Shown here one piece after another: positions 55,520-64,000 of a stretch of DNA of 64,000 bases. This stretch comes from Lysobacteraceae bacterium NML91-0213 (GTDB lineage Bacteria > Pseudomonadota > Gammaproteobacteria > Xanthomonadales > Xanthomonadaceae): NCBI GenBank assembly GCA_002798175.1, contig NWQL01000003.1:1-64000 (forward strand). Direction: 5' to 3'. A model generated the notes under the pieces. The model worked only from the letters and a program-made list of their open reading frames with translations. It was not told where the DNA came from and made no database searches. Position numbers and translations under genes: made by a program. Each line of letters opens with the position of its first letter. Within the stretch, counting starts at the first letter, position 1.

Positions 55520-56772
55520 GGTGGCTCGCGGCCGCCGGCACGGTGCTGCTGCTTGGCGCCTGCAGCGGCACGCCGCGCAAGGCCGCAGCGCCCGACGCCG
55601 CACCTGCCGCTCGCCCGGCTCCCGCTACCGCCGCGGGTGCGCGCCGTTCGCCGTACGCGCCGGCGCAGGAGGACCCGGGCAAGCGCGGTGATTACGTCGC
55701 CGGTGGCCTGTACGCCCCGCATATCCGCGACAGCGCGCCCGACTACATCCCCGATGTCGATGCCATCCCGGAGCCGGAGGTGGTCGACGAGCCGCGTTCG
55801 GCCTATGGCAACCGCAGCCCCTACCAGGTGCTCGGGAAGTCCTACCACGTGCTCGACGACACCACCGGTTTCAGCGAGCGTGGGCGGGCGTCGTACTACG
55901 GCAACAAGTTCCATGGCCGGCGCACCTCCAACCTCGAGGTGTACGACATGTACGCCTTCACCGCGGCGCACAAGTCGCTGCCGCTGCCGAGCTTCGCGCG
56001 GGTGACCAACCTCGAGAACGGCCGCTCGGTGGTGGTGCGCGTCAACGACCGCGGACCGTTCCACGAGGGCCGGGTGGTCGATCTCAGCTGGGCCGCGGCG
56101 GTGAAGCTCGACATGCACCGCGCCGGCACCGCGGAGGTCGAGGTGGTCGCGCTGAGCCCGGGCGAGAACGCGCGACACGAGGCCGGACGCTATGCGCAGG
56201 CACTGCCGCCGGCGGCGCCGGAGCTGGCGACGCCGGCCACCGCCACGCCGCCCGCTGCCAGCGCGATCGACCGCGTGGTGGCCGCCCTGCCGATGGCCAG
56301 CGCACACGCCGGCGAGCGTCCCGCGCTGGCGGCGACCACCGGCGTTACCCCGGCCCCGGCCGGCGAGTGGCGCTTCGACATGCACCAGAACGGCCGCGCC
56401 ATGACCGCGGGCGAGTTCGACGCGTGGATGAAGGAGCGGCAGATCCGGGTCGCCACCGGGCGCCCGGCGACGCCGCCCCCGCGCGCCGTGGACGCACCGG
56501 CCGCTGCCGGACCGCCCGCCGCCGCTCCGGTGTCGGGCGGTGCCGCGGTGATCCTGCAGGTCGCCGCCTTCGGCACCCGCGACAACGCCGAGCGGGCCCT
56601 GTCGATGCTGCGCGGCGCAGGGGTCGGCGAGGCGCAGCTGGTCGACGGCCTGGCGGCGGGCAAGCCGGTGTGGCGCCTGCGCGTGGGGCCGGTGGCCTCG
56701 CACCAGGTGGCCGATGTGACCGCCCGCTGCGCCGGCCTCGGCTTCGGCCAGCCGCAGATCGTTCGCGAGTAG
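55516..56772 (+). CDS. rlpA: Septal ring lytic transglycosylase RlpA
   Basis: Lipoprotein (lipobox LGAC) with a double-psi beta-barrel at about 120-205 (GRASYYGNKFHGRRTSNLEVYDMYAFTAAHKSLPLPSFARVTN...NDRGPF) and a C-terminal SPOR domain from about 345 (VILQVAAFGTRDNAERALSML). It cuts naked glycan at division sites. A long Ala/Pro linker separates the domains. 418 aa. Confidence 0.94.
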   Translation: MRWLAAAGTVLLLGACSGTPRKAAAPDAAPAARPAPATAAGARRSPYAPAQEDPGKRGDYVAGGLYAPHIRDSAPDYIPDVDAIPEPEVVDEPRSAYGNRSPYQVLGKSYHVLDDTTGFSERGRASYYGNKFHGRRTSNLEVYDMYAFTAAHKSLPLPSFARVTNLENGRSVVVRVNDRGPFHEGRVVDLSWAAAVKLDMHRAGTAEVEVVALSPGENARHEAGRYAQALPPAAPELATPATATPPAASAIDRVVAALPMASAHAGERPALAATTGVTPAPAGEWRFDMHQNGRAMTAGEFDAWMKERQIRVATGRPATPPPRAVDAPAAAGPPAAAPVSGGAAVILQVAAFGTRDNAERALSMLRGAGVGEAQLVDGLAAGKPVWRLRVGPVASHQVADVTARCAGLGFGQPQIVRE

Positions 56773-56863
56773 ACTTTCGCGCCATTCCATCGGGTTGGCC
56801 GCAGGGGCCGAACGCACCGCGCACCTGCCGACCACGAGCCCGCTTTCCACGAGCCTGTTGTCC

Positions 56864-58084
56864 ATGAAGTTCCAGATCCCCAGCTTCCGTCCCGCCCTCG
56901 TGTTCGCGGCCGCCTTCGCGGTCTCGGCGCTCGGATTCGCCGTCGCGCAGACTCCGGCGCCAGCGCCGGCCCAGCCCGCCCTCAGCGACGCGATGCCCGC
57001 GCCACCGCCGCCGGCGATCACCGCCTCGGCCTGGGTGCTGATGGACTATGAGACCGGCCAGGTGCTGGCTGGCGAGAACGCCGACCAGCGGGTGGAACCC
57101 GCGAGCATCACCAAGGTGATGACCAGCTATGTCGTGGCTGCGGAAATGGCGGCCGGCAAGGTGTCGCCGACCGACCAGGTGATGATGACCGAGAACGCCT
57201 GGCGCAAGGGTGGGGCGCGCACCGACGGCAGCTACAGCGGCTTCCCGGTCAACCAGACCGCCTCGCTGCTGGACATGGAAAAGGGCATGGCGGTGCAGTC
57301 GGGCAACGATGCCGCGATCGCGCTGGCCGAGCACGTCGCCGGCAGCGAGGACGCCTTCGCCGCGCTGATGAATGCCTACGCCCAGCGCATCGGCCTGAAG
57401 AACAGCCACTTCGTCAACTCGCACGGCCTGAGCGAGGAGAACCACTACTCGACCGCGCGCGACCTGGCCCTGCTCGGCCGTGCGATGATCCGCGACTACC
57501 CCGAGGAATACGCGCACAACAGCATCAAGGAGATGACCGTCAACGGCATCACCCAGCGCAACCGCAACCTGCTGCTGTGGCGCGACGACAGCGTCGACGG
57601 CATCAAGACGGGACATCACTCGGCTGCCGGCTATTGCCTGATGTCCTCGGCCAAGCGCGGCGACCAGCGCCTGATCGCGGTGGTGATGGGGTCCAGCAGC
57701 GAGGCGCAGCGCGCCACCGATTCGCTGGCATTGCTCAACTGGGGCTTCCGCTTCTTCGAGACCCACACCCTCTACGAGGCCGGCGTGACGATCAGCACCC
57801 AGCGCATCTGGAAGGGGCAGAGCGACGAACTGCAGCTCGGCCTTGCCGAACCGTTGACGGTGAGCCTGCCGCGCGGCAAGTACCAGCAGCTCAAGCCGAC
57901 CATGGACATCCCGGCCACGCTGGTGGCGCCGGTGGAGCAGGGCGCGGCGGTGGGCACGGTCAAGGTCAGCCTTGATGGCGAGGTGATCGCCGAACGCCCC
58001 CTGGTCGCACTGCAGGCGGTCGAACAGGCCGGCTTCTTCAAGCGGCTGTGGCACGAGTTCCTGATGTGGTGGAACGCCGAATAG
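56864..58084 (+). CDS. dacC: D-alanyl-D-alanine carboxypeptidase (PBP5/6 family)
   Basis: Removes the terminal D-Ala of muropeptides. Signal peptide (MKFQIPSFRPALVFAAAFAV...AVAQ), SxxK SITK (Ser81), SxN SGN (VQSGNDAAIALAE), KTG (VDGIKTGHHSAAG), the PBP5_C beta domain and the C-terminal amphipathic anchor FFKRLWHEFLMWWNAE. 406 aa. dacA and dacC paralogues cannot be told apart here. It is the last elongasome-cluster gene; the T6SS module follows. Confidence 0.94.
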   Translation: MKFQIPSFRPALVFAAAFAVSALGFAVAQTPAPAPAQPALSDAMPAPPPPAITASAWVLMDYETGQVLAGENADQRVEPASITKVMTSYVVAAEMAAGKVSPTDQVMMTENAWRKGGARTDGSYSGFPVNQTASLLDMEKGMAVQSGNDAAIALAEHVAGSEDAFAALMNAYAQRIGLKNSHFVNSHGLSEENHYSTARDLALLGRAMIRDYPEEYAHNSIKEMTVNGITQRNRNLLLWRDDSVDGIKTGHHSAAGYCLMSSAKRGDQRLIAVVMGSSSEAQRATDSLALLNWGFRFFETHTLYEAGVTISTQRIWKGQSDELQLGLAEPLTVSLPRGKYQQLKPTMDIPATLVAPVEQGAAVGTVKVSLDGEVIAERPLVALQAVEQAGFFKRLWHEFLMWWNAE

Positions 58085-58230
58085 GCAATGCCGGACAGCT
58101 CGTGACCATCCGCCCGGTGGCCCGCGTGGCCGCCGGCCGGTGCCGGCGCGTGATCGCGTCGGCTTGATCTCGCCGCCGCGGATGGCATGATGCGCGGCAG
58201 GGGGCAGGATGCCCGCCCGGAGTCACCCGC

Positions 58231-61044
58231 ATGGATGCCATCGCCGCACGTACCGCCCTGGCCACGCTGGCCCGCATCGACGATGCGACGCGGTTGTACC
58301 GGCTCGATCTCGCTTCCGCTGCCCCGTTGCTGGTCGAACGCTGGCAGGGCGAGGAGCGCCTGTCGCACGGGTTCGAATGGCAGGTGGACGTGCTGTCCAC
58401 CAATGCCGGCCTTGCGCTGGAAGACTGGCTGGGTCGCCCGGCGCGCCTGCTGACGCGGCTGGCTGGCGGCGGCGAAGCGGTGCGCAGCGGACTGGTGCGC
58501 GAAGCCGTGCTGCTGGGCGCCGATGGCGGCCTCGCGCGCTATCGCCTGCAACTGGTGCCCTGGACCTGGCTGTTGACCCAGGGCCGCCACAGCCGCGTGT
58601 TCGAGGACCGCAGCGTGGTGGAGATCGTCGAAAGCGTGTTCGCCGGCTACGCACCACTGGCGCGCTGGACGGTGGGCGAGGAAGTCGTCGGCTTCCTTTC
58701 CGACGCACGTCCACGCAGTTACTGCGTGCAGTACCGCGAGAGCGACTACGCATTCGTCTCGCGACTGCTTGCGGAGGAAGGGCTGGGCTGGCGCATCGAG
58801 GAGGATCCGGACGCACCTGCCGGCCATGCGCTGGCGTTGTTTGCCGACAGTGCGCTGCTGCAGCAGGACCCGGATTCGGCCACCCACGGCGGCATCCGCT
58901 TCCATCGCAGCGATGCCACCGAAGCGCAGGACAGCATCCTCGCGATCGGCCGCCAGCAACGCATCGGCAGCGATCGGCTGACGCTCCTCACGGACGACTA
59001 CAAGCGTGCCCGCGCGCTTGGAGTCGAACTGCCGATGCGCAGTGTTGCAGGCGACGTTGCACTGGAGGCCTACGACCCGGTCGGCCCCTACGCGTTCGCT
59101 GACGCGAGTGAGGCGCAGCGCTATGCCGCGCTGATGGCGCAGGCGGACGAGGCGCAACGCGACCTCCGGATCGGCCAGGCCACCGCACGGACGCTACGGG
59201 CCGGCACCTGGTTCCGCCTCGCCCAGGCCGCCGCGGGCACCGCCGATGCGGACGAACTGGTGCTGACTGCCGTCCGCCAGCTGGGCATCAACAACCTGCC
59301 GGTCGATCTGCGCGGGCAGGTGAAGGAACTGCTCGGCACTGCCCCGGCCGGCCCGGACCTGCCGCCGGCCCTGTGCGAACGTGCCGAAGCGGTGGGCTAC
59401 GCCGCGCAATTCGAAGCCGTGTCGCGCACCTTGCCCTGGCGGCCGATGCTGGCCGACGGCACCGGCGTACGGCTCAATCCGCGGCCGACCGCCCCGGGCT
59501 ACCAGACCGCGATCGTCGTCGATGGCGAGGGCAGCTCCACGCCGGCGGGTGCGCAGGAAGTGCACTGCGACCGCCTGGGCCGGATCCGCGTGCGCTTCCA
59601 CTTCATGCACGACAGCGACGCCGACACCGCCCGTGCTTCGTGCTGGCTGCGCGTGGCGCAGCGCTACGCGGGTCCCGGCGTGGGCGCCCAGTTCCTGCCC
59701 CGCATCGGCCAGGAAGTGCTGGTGGCGTTCCTCGATGGCGACATTGACCGTCCGGTCGTGGTCGGCGCGCTCTACAACGGCCGCGGCGAGGCCGGCGTGC
59801 CGGCAACGCCGGGTGGAACGCCCGCCGACGCCGACAGCAGCGCCTACGCGCAGGCCACCGACCATCGGCCCAGCGCGCAGGCCAATCTGGCCGGCGGCAA
59901 CGCGCCTGTGTGGCACGGCATGGGCGGGGGCGACGACGCGCATCGCCACGGCGGCGCGCTGTGGGGCATCCAGTCCAAGGAGTGGGGTGGCAACGGCCAC
60001 AACCGCCTGCTGTTCGATGACAGCGACGGCCAGCTGCGCCTGCAGCTCTCCACCACGCACGCCTGCAGCCAGCTCAACCTGGGCCACCTGATCCACCAGG
60101 CCGACAACTACCGCGGCAGCTTCCGCGGAGAGGGCTTCGAACTGCGCACCGATGCCTGGGGCGCGATCCGTGCCGAGCGCGGACTGTGGCTGAGCGCCTA
60201 CGGCATCGACAGCGCCGCGCCCGCGGGCACCGCCGTCGCTCCGGCCGCGCTGCTCGACCAGCTTGCGCGATTGGGCGAGACCTTTTCCCGCGCCGCGACC
60301 ACCCATCAGACCGTCAAGCTGGCCGCGCATGAAGGCGTGCAGCGAAGTGCACAGTCGGACCTCATCGCCGACCTCGCACCCCTGGCCGCATTTCGGGCAT
60401 CCGTGCGCACCACGGTGCCCGGCATCGCATGGGATGATGCTGCAGCCGCGGCTGCCGAACGTAGCCCGGCCGCAGGGGCCGATCGCGTGCCGCATACCGG
60501 CGATGCCATCGTCGGCCTCACCGCACCCGCCGGCATCGGCCTGATCGCCGGGCAGTCGCTGCACTGGAGCGCCGGCGAAACCATCACCCTCGCCAGTGGC
60601 AGCGACAGCAACCTCGCGGTCGCCGGCGACCTGCGCATCCACACCGGCCAGGCGATCGGCCTGCTTGCCGCCGCCGTCGAAGGGCAGACCGAAGCCAACA
60701 CCCTCAGCCTCGTCAGCGGCGAGGGCGAGCTCGACCTGCAGGCCCAGAACGACCAGATCCGCATCCGCAGCCGCGACCAGCTCCGGATCATCAGCGCCAA
60801 CGCCGAAGTCGACCTCGCCGCTGGCAGGACCATCCACCTCGCCACCGCCGGCGGCGCCAGCCTCACCATCGACGCCGGCAACATCACCATCGCCTGCCCG
60901 GGCACCATCAAGGTGCACGCGGCGAAGAAGAGTTTCGTGGGGCCGGTGCAGAGGGGTTATCCGTTGCCGCAGTTCCCCAAGACCGTCTGCGAAGAGTGCA
61001 TCCTGCGCGCCACCCAGTCGGCGCAGGCGTTCGTCCTGCGATGA
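58231..61044 (+). CDS. vgrG: Type VI secretion tip protein VgrG
   Basis: Spike protein of the T6SS needle, 937 aa. Gp27-like head (residues 17-390, FEWQVDVLSTNAGLALEDWLG; SYCVQYRESDYAFVSRLLAEEGLGWRIEED), gp5-like OB (DRLGRIRVRFHFMHDSDADTARASCWLRVAQRYAGPGVGAQFLPRIGQEVLVAFLDGDIDRPVVVG), a long middle and a DUF2345 C-terminal domain (about 650-900). It ends in CEECILRATQSAQAFVLR, as in VgrGs that carry a downstream adaptor. The stop overlaps the adaptor gene by ATGA. No T6SS sheath, tube or baseplate genes are in the window. Confidence 0.95.
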   Translation: MDAIAARTALATLARIDDATRLYRLDLASAAPLLVERWQGEERLSHGFEWQVDVLSTNAGLALEDWLGRPARLLTRLAGGGEAVRSGLVREAVLLGADGGLARYRLQLVPWTWLLTQGRHSRVFEDRSVVEIVESVFAGYAPLARWTVGEEVVGFLSDARPRSYCVQYRESDYAFVSRLLAEEGLGWRIEEDPDAPAGHALALFADSALLQQDPDSATHGGIRFHRSDATEAQDSILAIGRQQRIGSDRLTLLTDDYKRARALGVELPMRSVAGDVALEAYDPVGPYAFADASEAQRYAALMAQADEAQRDLRIGQATARTLRAGTWFRLAQAAAGTADADELVLTAVRQLGINNLPVDLRGQVKELLGTAPAGPDLPPALCERAEAVGYAAQFEAVSRTLPWRPMLADGTGVRLNPRPTAPGYQTAIVVDGEGSSTPAGAQEVHCDRLGRIRVRFHFMHDSDADTARASCWLRVAQRYAGPGVGAQFLPRIGQEVLVAFLDGDIDRPVVVGALYNGRGEAGVPATPGGTPADADSSAYAQATDHRPSAQANLAGGNAPVWHGMGGGDDAHRHGGALWGIQSKEWGGNGHNRLLFDDSDGQLRLQLSTTHACSQLNLGHLIHQADNYRGSFRGEGFELRTDAWGAIRAERGLWLSAYGIDSAAPAGTAVAPAALLDQLARLGETFSRAATTHQTVKLAAHEGVQRSAQSDLIADLAPLAAFRASVRTTVPGIAWDDAAAAAAERSPAAGADRVPHTGDAIVGLTAPAGIGLIAGQSLHWSAGETITLASGSDSNLAVAGDLRIHTGQAIGLLAAAVEGQTEANTLSLVSGEGELDLQAQNDQIRIRSRDQLRIISANAEVDLAAGRTIHLATAGGASLTIDAGNITIACPGTIKVHAAKKSFVGPVQRGYPLPQFPKTVCEECILRATQSAQAFVLR

Positions 61045-61949
61045 CGTTGAAATCGCATCTGGGACTGCCCGAGCATGCCCGTCCCAAGGCAGACGCGTTG
61101 GCCGCGTCACTCTTGGACGTGGCCCGGGCAGGGAGCGGGCAACTGTATGCAATTGTCGACCTTGCGGCCGCAGAACATGCGTCTGACTGGGTGACGTTGC
61201 TCAAACGCGAAGGGACGGCCCGGAACCTGTTCGTTTCCCAGCCGGAAGCGGCTGCGGAATCGCTTGCTGCCTGGCTGATCCCGCTTGGCTCAGGTGCGGA
61301 GTGCAATGAAGTCCTGTTGGGCTTCAGCGTGGCTCAAGCGCTCCTGTCCGACAGCGTGTCTTGGTTGGTCAGCGCGCTGCCGACCTCGGAGATGACGCAC
61401 CGCCTGTCCAGGCGCCTGACCGCACGTCTGGATCAAGGTGATGCCCTGTTCCGTTACTACGACCCACGCCTGTTTCCCGCGATTCACAAGGAGTGGAGTG
61501 GGCCGGAAACGCATCACCTCTTTGACCTGGGAAGCACGTGGCACTATCTGGACAGTTCCTTCGATCTGAAGTCCCTGCCGCTCGCGCCGCCTGGTGAAGC
61601 GGACTGCTTTACACCCCCGCTGCGGGTTTCCGCCGGGCAGCACCGGGCGCTGCAATCGATCTCGGAGCTCCATCAACTGGTAAGGCTGCTGGGCTTGCGC
61701 AAGCCTGACGCGTTCTACCGGATCGATCCGGCCAACCGGCTGGACTTCGTGTCCATTCAGTGCTCGAACGCCGCAGGCTGCGGCATCACGAGGTTCATCG
61801 ATCTCCTTCGCTACTGCGAGTTCGCCATGGAGCATGGCGAAGGCTTTCATCAACAGACCGAATGGCAGGTCGTCTGGGAACGCATGCGGTCCTCCGAGGC
61901 GAGCCTTTCGACTGTCGTGTTGGAATCCGGAATTGGAGAAGAAGCTTGA
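61041..61949 (+). CDS. DUF4123 T6SS effector adaptor (Tap/TEC-like chaperone)
   Basis: A 302-aa DUF4123 protein. Such adaptors load a cognate effector onto VgrG. Features: QLYAIVDLAAAEHASDWVTLL, FRYYDPRLFPAIHKEW (the hallmark YDP motif) and a C-terminal HLF-like region. Coupled to vgrG. The effector downstream with DUF2235 is the expected cargo. Confidence 0.9.
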   Translation: MTLKSHLGLPEHARPKADALAASLLDVARAGSGQLYAIVDLAAAEHASDWVTLLKREGTARNLFVSQPEAAAESLAAWLIPLGSGAECNEVLLGFSVAQALLSDSVSWLVSALPTSEMTHRLSRRLTARLDQGDALFRYYDPRLFPAIHKEWSGPETHHLFDLGSTWHYLDSSFDLKSLPLAPPGEADCFTPPLRVSAGQHRALQSISELHQLVRLLGLRKPDAFYRIDPANRLDFVSIQCSNAAGCGITRFIDLLRYCEFAMEHGEGFHQQTEWQVVWERMRSSEASLSTVVLESGIGEEA

Positions 61950-61951
61950 AG

Positions 61952-62503
61952 ATGAAGATACTGGCCACCCTCCTGCTGGCTTCCGGTCTGTGCAGTGCCC
62001 CAGGCGCGGCCCTGTCACAAAGCCAGGAATATGACGAAGAATTCGTGATGATGGAACCGGCGCTCCAGCCAGATCGTGAGCAGGCGCTGGTTGCCTATGT
62101 ACAGGGGCGCTTCAATCGCATCCGGGAGTCAGTGGATCGGGACCGGGCCGAGGCCCGTCGCTACATGAGTCCGAAGCTCGCCGGGTGGTACGAGGCCGAG
62201 TTCAACCCGCAAGTTGCGCTGGCGGAGTTCAAAGCCTGCAACGAGTGCGAGGAGCCCAGCGTCACGATTACCCGGATGCGGCATGAACTCAGGGAGGACG
62301 ACGAGTTCGGCCGGAACGATTACGCCACGAACATAAGCTATATCGAATTCGTGACTGTTCCGCTGGCTCCGCAGGATGCCGAACCGCGATCCATGGCGGT
62401 GAAACTGCTCTGGAGACCCAGGTTATTCATCACGAAGGGAGACGTACCTCTCGAGATGGATCTTGAGGAAATGCTGGTGCGTCGGACAAGGGTGTCGATG
62501 TGA
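61952..62503 (+). CDS. Exported protein of unknown function in the T6SS module (candidate immunity)
   Basis: A 183-aa protein with a Sec signal peptide (MKILATLLLASGLCSAPGAALS). The mature part has REQALVAYVQGRFNRIRESVDRDRAEARRYMS and a CNEC pair; no family recognised. Start codon ATG at 61952 is 2 nt after the adaptor stop. By position it could be a periplasmic immunity protein or effector accessory; this is an inference. GC content is lower than in the housekeeping genes. Confidence 0.65.
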   Translation: MKILATLLLASGLCSAPGAALSQSQEYDEEFVMMEPALQPDREQALVAYVQGRFNRIRESVDRDRAEARRYMSPKLAGWYEAEFNPQVALAEFKACNECEEPSVTITRMRHELREDDEFGRNDYATNISYIEFVTVPLAPQDAEPRSMAVKLLWRPRLFITKGDVPLEMDLEEMLVRRTRVSM

Positions 62504-63102
62504 GGGCGCACTGGCCTGCCGCGCTTCTCGGGGCCGGGCTCCTGGCAGGATTGGTGGCTTGTCAGGCGGGATCGAATCCTCATGGCAGCGACTCACATTC
62601 CGGCTCCGGCGTCTATCGCGGTAGCGGGCCGACGCAGTTGCCCATTCAGGGTTTCAACTACACCGACCGTACGATCAGCAGTTTCCATGTGAACGGCACA
62701 TGGGGAGGCAATCTATTCGTAAGTCGAGGCGGAGCTGGCGGCGGCAAATCCGCCTGTTGCGTCGACTGGTATGACCTGTTGCACCGCGAACTCCCAAAAC
62801 CTTACACAATCCGCTGGATTTCGGATATGTGCAGATACCAGGTCGAAGAAGGCGGAGGAGTATTCGACAGGTATCGATCGCTATGGCAGGAAGAAGTTGT
62901 ACTGCTGACAGAACTCCCGGCGGAGCAACCAGAAGCATTCCAGGTTCATTTTTTTCCGGACGGCCACGTAGAGGTTGCGATGGCGAAGGCCTGGGAGAAG
63001 CCGAGACTCGATTTGCCCTATGACCCGACGACAGGTCGTCGTCCCGGTGTGCCTGATTGGCCGCAGTGTACCGACGAGCAGATGAAAACCTATTCCGAAT
63101 GA
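62500..63102 (+). CDS. DUF3304-type lipoprotein, candidate Tli1-like immunity protein
   Basis: A 200-aa lipoprotein (lipobox LVAC, GTG start overlapping the previous stop as GTGA). The segment LPIQGFNYTDRTISSFHVNGTWGGNLF...GGKSACCVDW is characteristic of DUF3304 proteins, which frequently neighbour DUF2235 effectors. It would neutralise the lipase in the periplasm; not proved by sequence. Composition is relatively AT-rich. Confidence 0.7.
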   Translation: MRAHWPAALLGAGLLAGLVACQAGSNPHGSDSHSGSGVYRGSGPTQLPIQGFNYTDRTISSFHVNGTWGGNLFVSRGGAGGGKSACCVDWYDLLHRELPKPYTIRWISDMCRYQVEEGGGVFDRYRSLWQEEVVLLTELPAEQPEAFQVHFFPDGHVEVAMAKAWEKPRLDLPYDPTTGRRPGVPDWPQCTDEQMKTYSE

Positions 63103-63135
63103 TTGGTACCAGCCGTCACTGACAAGGAAGTTTCC

Positions 63136-64000
63136 ATGAGCGCGAATCCCGGAAGTCCGGATCATCTCGGCCCCTCGTTTCCGCCGAACGTCCGCGGCAT
63201 GCGCTATGTCTCTGACCCCGAGCAGGCCGCCGACTCGACGCTGCCCGCCCCTATGCCGCGCGCGCGCCGGAATCCGGGGAATGTCCCGGCTGTATGCGCG
63301 CAATGCAGGATTCCCTTGCATATCGCGTTCTTCTTCGACGGGACTGGCAATAACCGTGATGCGGACCAACCCTTGCATCAGGACAGCAACGTGGCGCGGT
63401 TGTTCCGCGCGCACCCGTTGGACGATGAAGCAGCCGGTGTCTTCTCGTTCTACCTTCCAGGCATCGGCACCTATTTTCGGGAGATCGGCGATCCGGGCAA
63501 CACCCGCACCGGATTGGCGATGGGAGCCTGGGGTGATGAGCGCTTGAAATGGGCGATGCGTCAGCTGGATCTCACGCTTTCCAAGTATCCGGTACGGAAT
63601 ATCGAGGAGGTACGCGTCTCCCTGTTCGGCTTCTCGCGCGGCGCTGCACTGGCGCGTGCATTCGCCCGCCGTCTGGCGGCACGAACCACCCGATCGAACC
63701 AGGGATGGGAGTGGGACGGCCCGAAGGTGCCCTTCCGACTTTATTTCATGGGTTTGTTCGATACCGTCGCATCGGTCGGAATGCCGGCGACCGCGTCGAC
63801 TGCCCTGTCGCTCAGAGTCGCGACCACTCGCCTCTCCCTGGAGCGGGGCCTGCGTGCGCGCGGCGATGATGCGATTTCCGGTCCCTTGGGATTGGCATTT
63901 GGCGAACCAGGCGCAGACCCGACGCCGGGCAATCCTGACGGGCACATGGACTGGGCCAGCAATTTGCGGATCCCCGACCTTGCCGAGCTCTGCGTGCACA
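63136..64000 (+). CDS. Tle1-like T6SS phospholipase effector (DUF2235), partial
   Basis: Antibacterial lipase whose 3' end is off the window (288 codons seen, frame open). DUF2235 starts with LHIAFFFDGTGNNRDAD (Asp68) and continues YLPGIGTYFREIGD, with the nucleophile elbow GFSRGAA (Ser167). The catalytic Asp and His would mostly lie beyond the edge. In characterised T6SS, Tle1 hydrolyses phospholipids of target cells. It is 33 nt downstream of the candidate immunity gene; ribosome site GGAAG precedes the ATG. Confidence 0.85.
   Translation, partial: MSANPGSPDHLGPSFPPNVRGMRYVSDPEQAADSTLPAPMPRARRNPGNVPAVCAQCRIPLHIAFFFDGTGNNRDADQPLHQDSNVARLFRAHPLDDEAAGVFSFYLPGIGTYFREIGDPGNTRTGLAMGAWGDERLKWAMRQLDLTLSKYPVRNIEEVRVSLFGFSRGAALARAFARRLAARTTRSNQGWEWDGPKVPFRLYFMGLFDTVASVGMPATASTALSLRVATTRLSLERGLRARGDDAISGPLGLAFGEPGADPTPGNPDGHMDWASNLRIPDLAELCVH

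Overview
This is a chromosomal window from a very GC-rich gammaproteobacterium. The best fit is Xanthomonadaceae, in the Lysobacter/Luteimonas/Pseudoxanthomonas range. The evidence is the strong GC bias at third codon positions, the order of housekeeping blocks (algZ-algR-hemC, lptM-dapF-DUF484-xerC-hslVU, mreBCD-mrdA-rodA-mltB-rlpA-dacC), an opgD-opgH pair, tandem S9 peptidases and REP-like palindromes between genes. The genus is an inference. I saw no rRNA, tRNA, CRISPR array or insertion sequence.

Layout. 1-3389 (minus): a Wadjet-type plasmid-defence operon, jetA-jetB-jetC, running off the left edge; jetB carries a one-base frameshift. 3697-9778: a flavin monooxygenase preceded by a coupled 20-codon mini-ORF, a MASE1-PAS-GGDEF diguanylate cyclase, a PIG-L-like protein without its metal motif, and a GH3 glycosidase. 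9997-13367: an overlapping helicase/exonuclease pair resembling Bacillus MrfA/MrfB (mitomycin-adduct repair). 13604-20899: an EAL protein, an orphan sensory-rhodopsin-transducer homologue, the periplasmic glucan genes opgD and opgH, an esterase and the AlgZ/AlgR-type two-component pair. 21017-29859: hemC, two DUF481 outer-membrane proteins, an SLC13-type permease divergent from a FAD-dependent oxidoreductase, a WYL regulator and several unknown membrane proteins. 29949-34275: two S9 oligopeptidases. 34339-39618: DUF454, lptM, dapF, DUF484, xerC, hslV, hslU. 39682-43562: a Phd/zeta-toxin-like pair, an acyltransferase-3, a double universal stress protein and a yeast-type cytosine deaminase. 43636-48252: ubiE, an M1 peptidase lipoprotein, an unknown lipoprotein and a PfkB-family kinase. 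48480-58084: the cell-elongation cluster mreB to dacC. 58231-64000: a type VI secretion (T6SS) effector module with VgrG, a DUF4123 adaptor, two exported candidate immunity proteins and a Tle1-like phospholipase cut by the right edge.

How the parts relate. Three modules concern conflict: Wadjet (anti-plasmid), the Phd/zeta pair, and the T6SS lipase module. The T6SS module has visibly lower GC and sits downstream of dacC, where related bacteria often carry ybeD-lipB-lipA. The envelope is the other theme: elongasome, lytic transglycosylase, RlpA, carboxypeptidase, OPG synthesis and LptM. Similar 14-bp LacI-type palindromes lie upstream of the GH3 glycosidase and opgD, which may place both under one sugar-responsive repressor. 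Two inverted-repeat families recur; members lie in gaps, but one doublet is translated inside the MrfB-like exonuclease and another remnant in the acyltransferase N-terminus.
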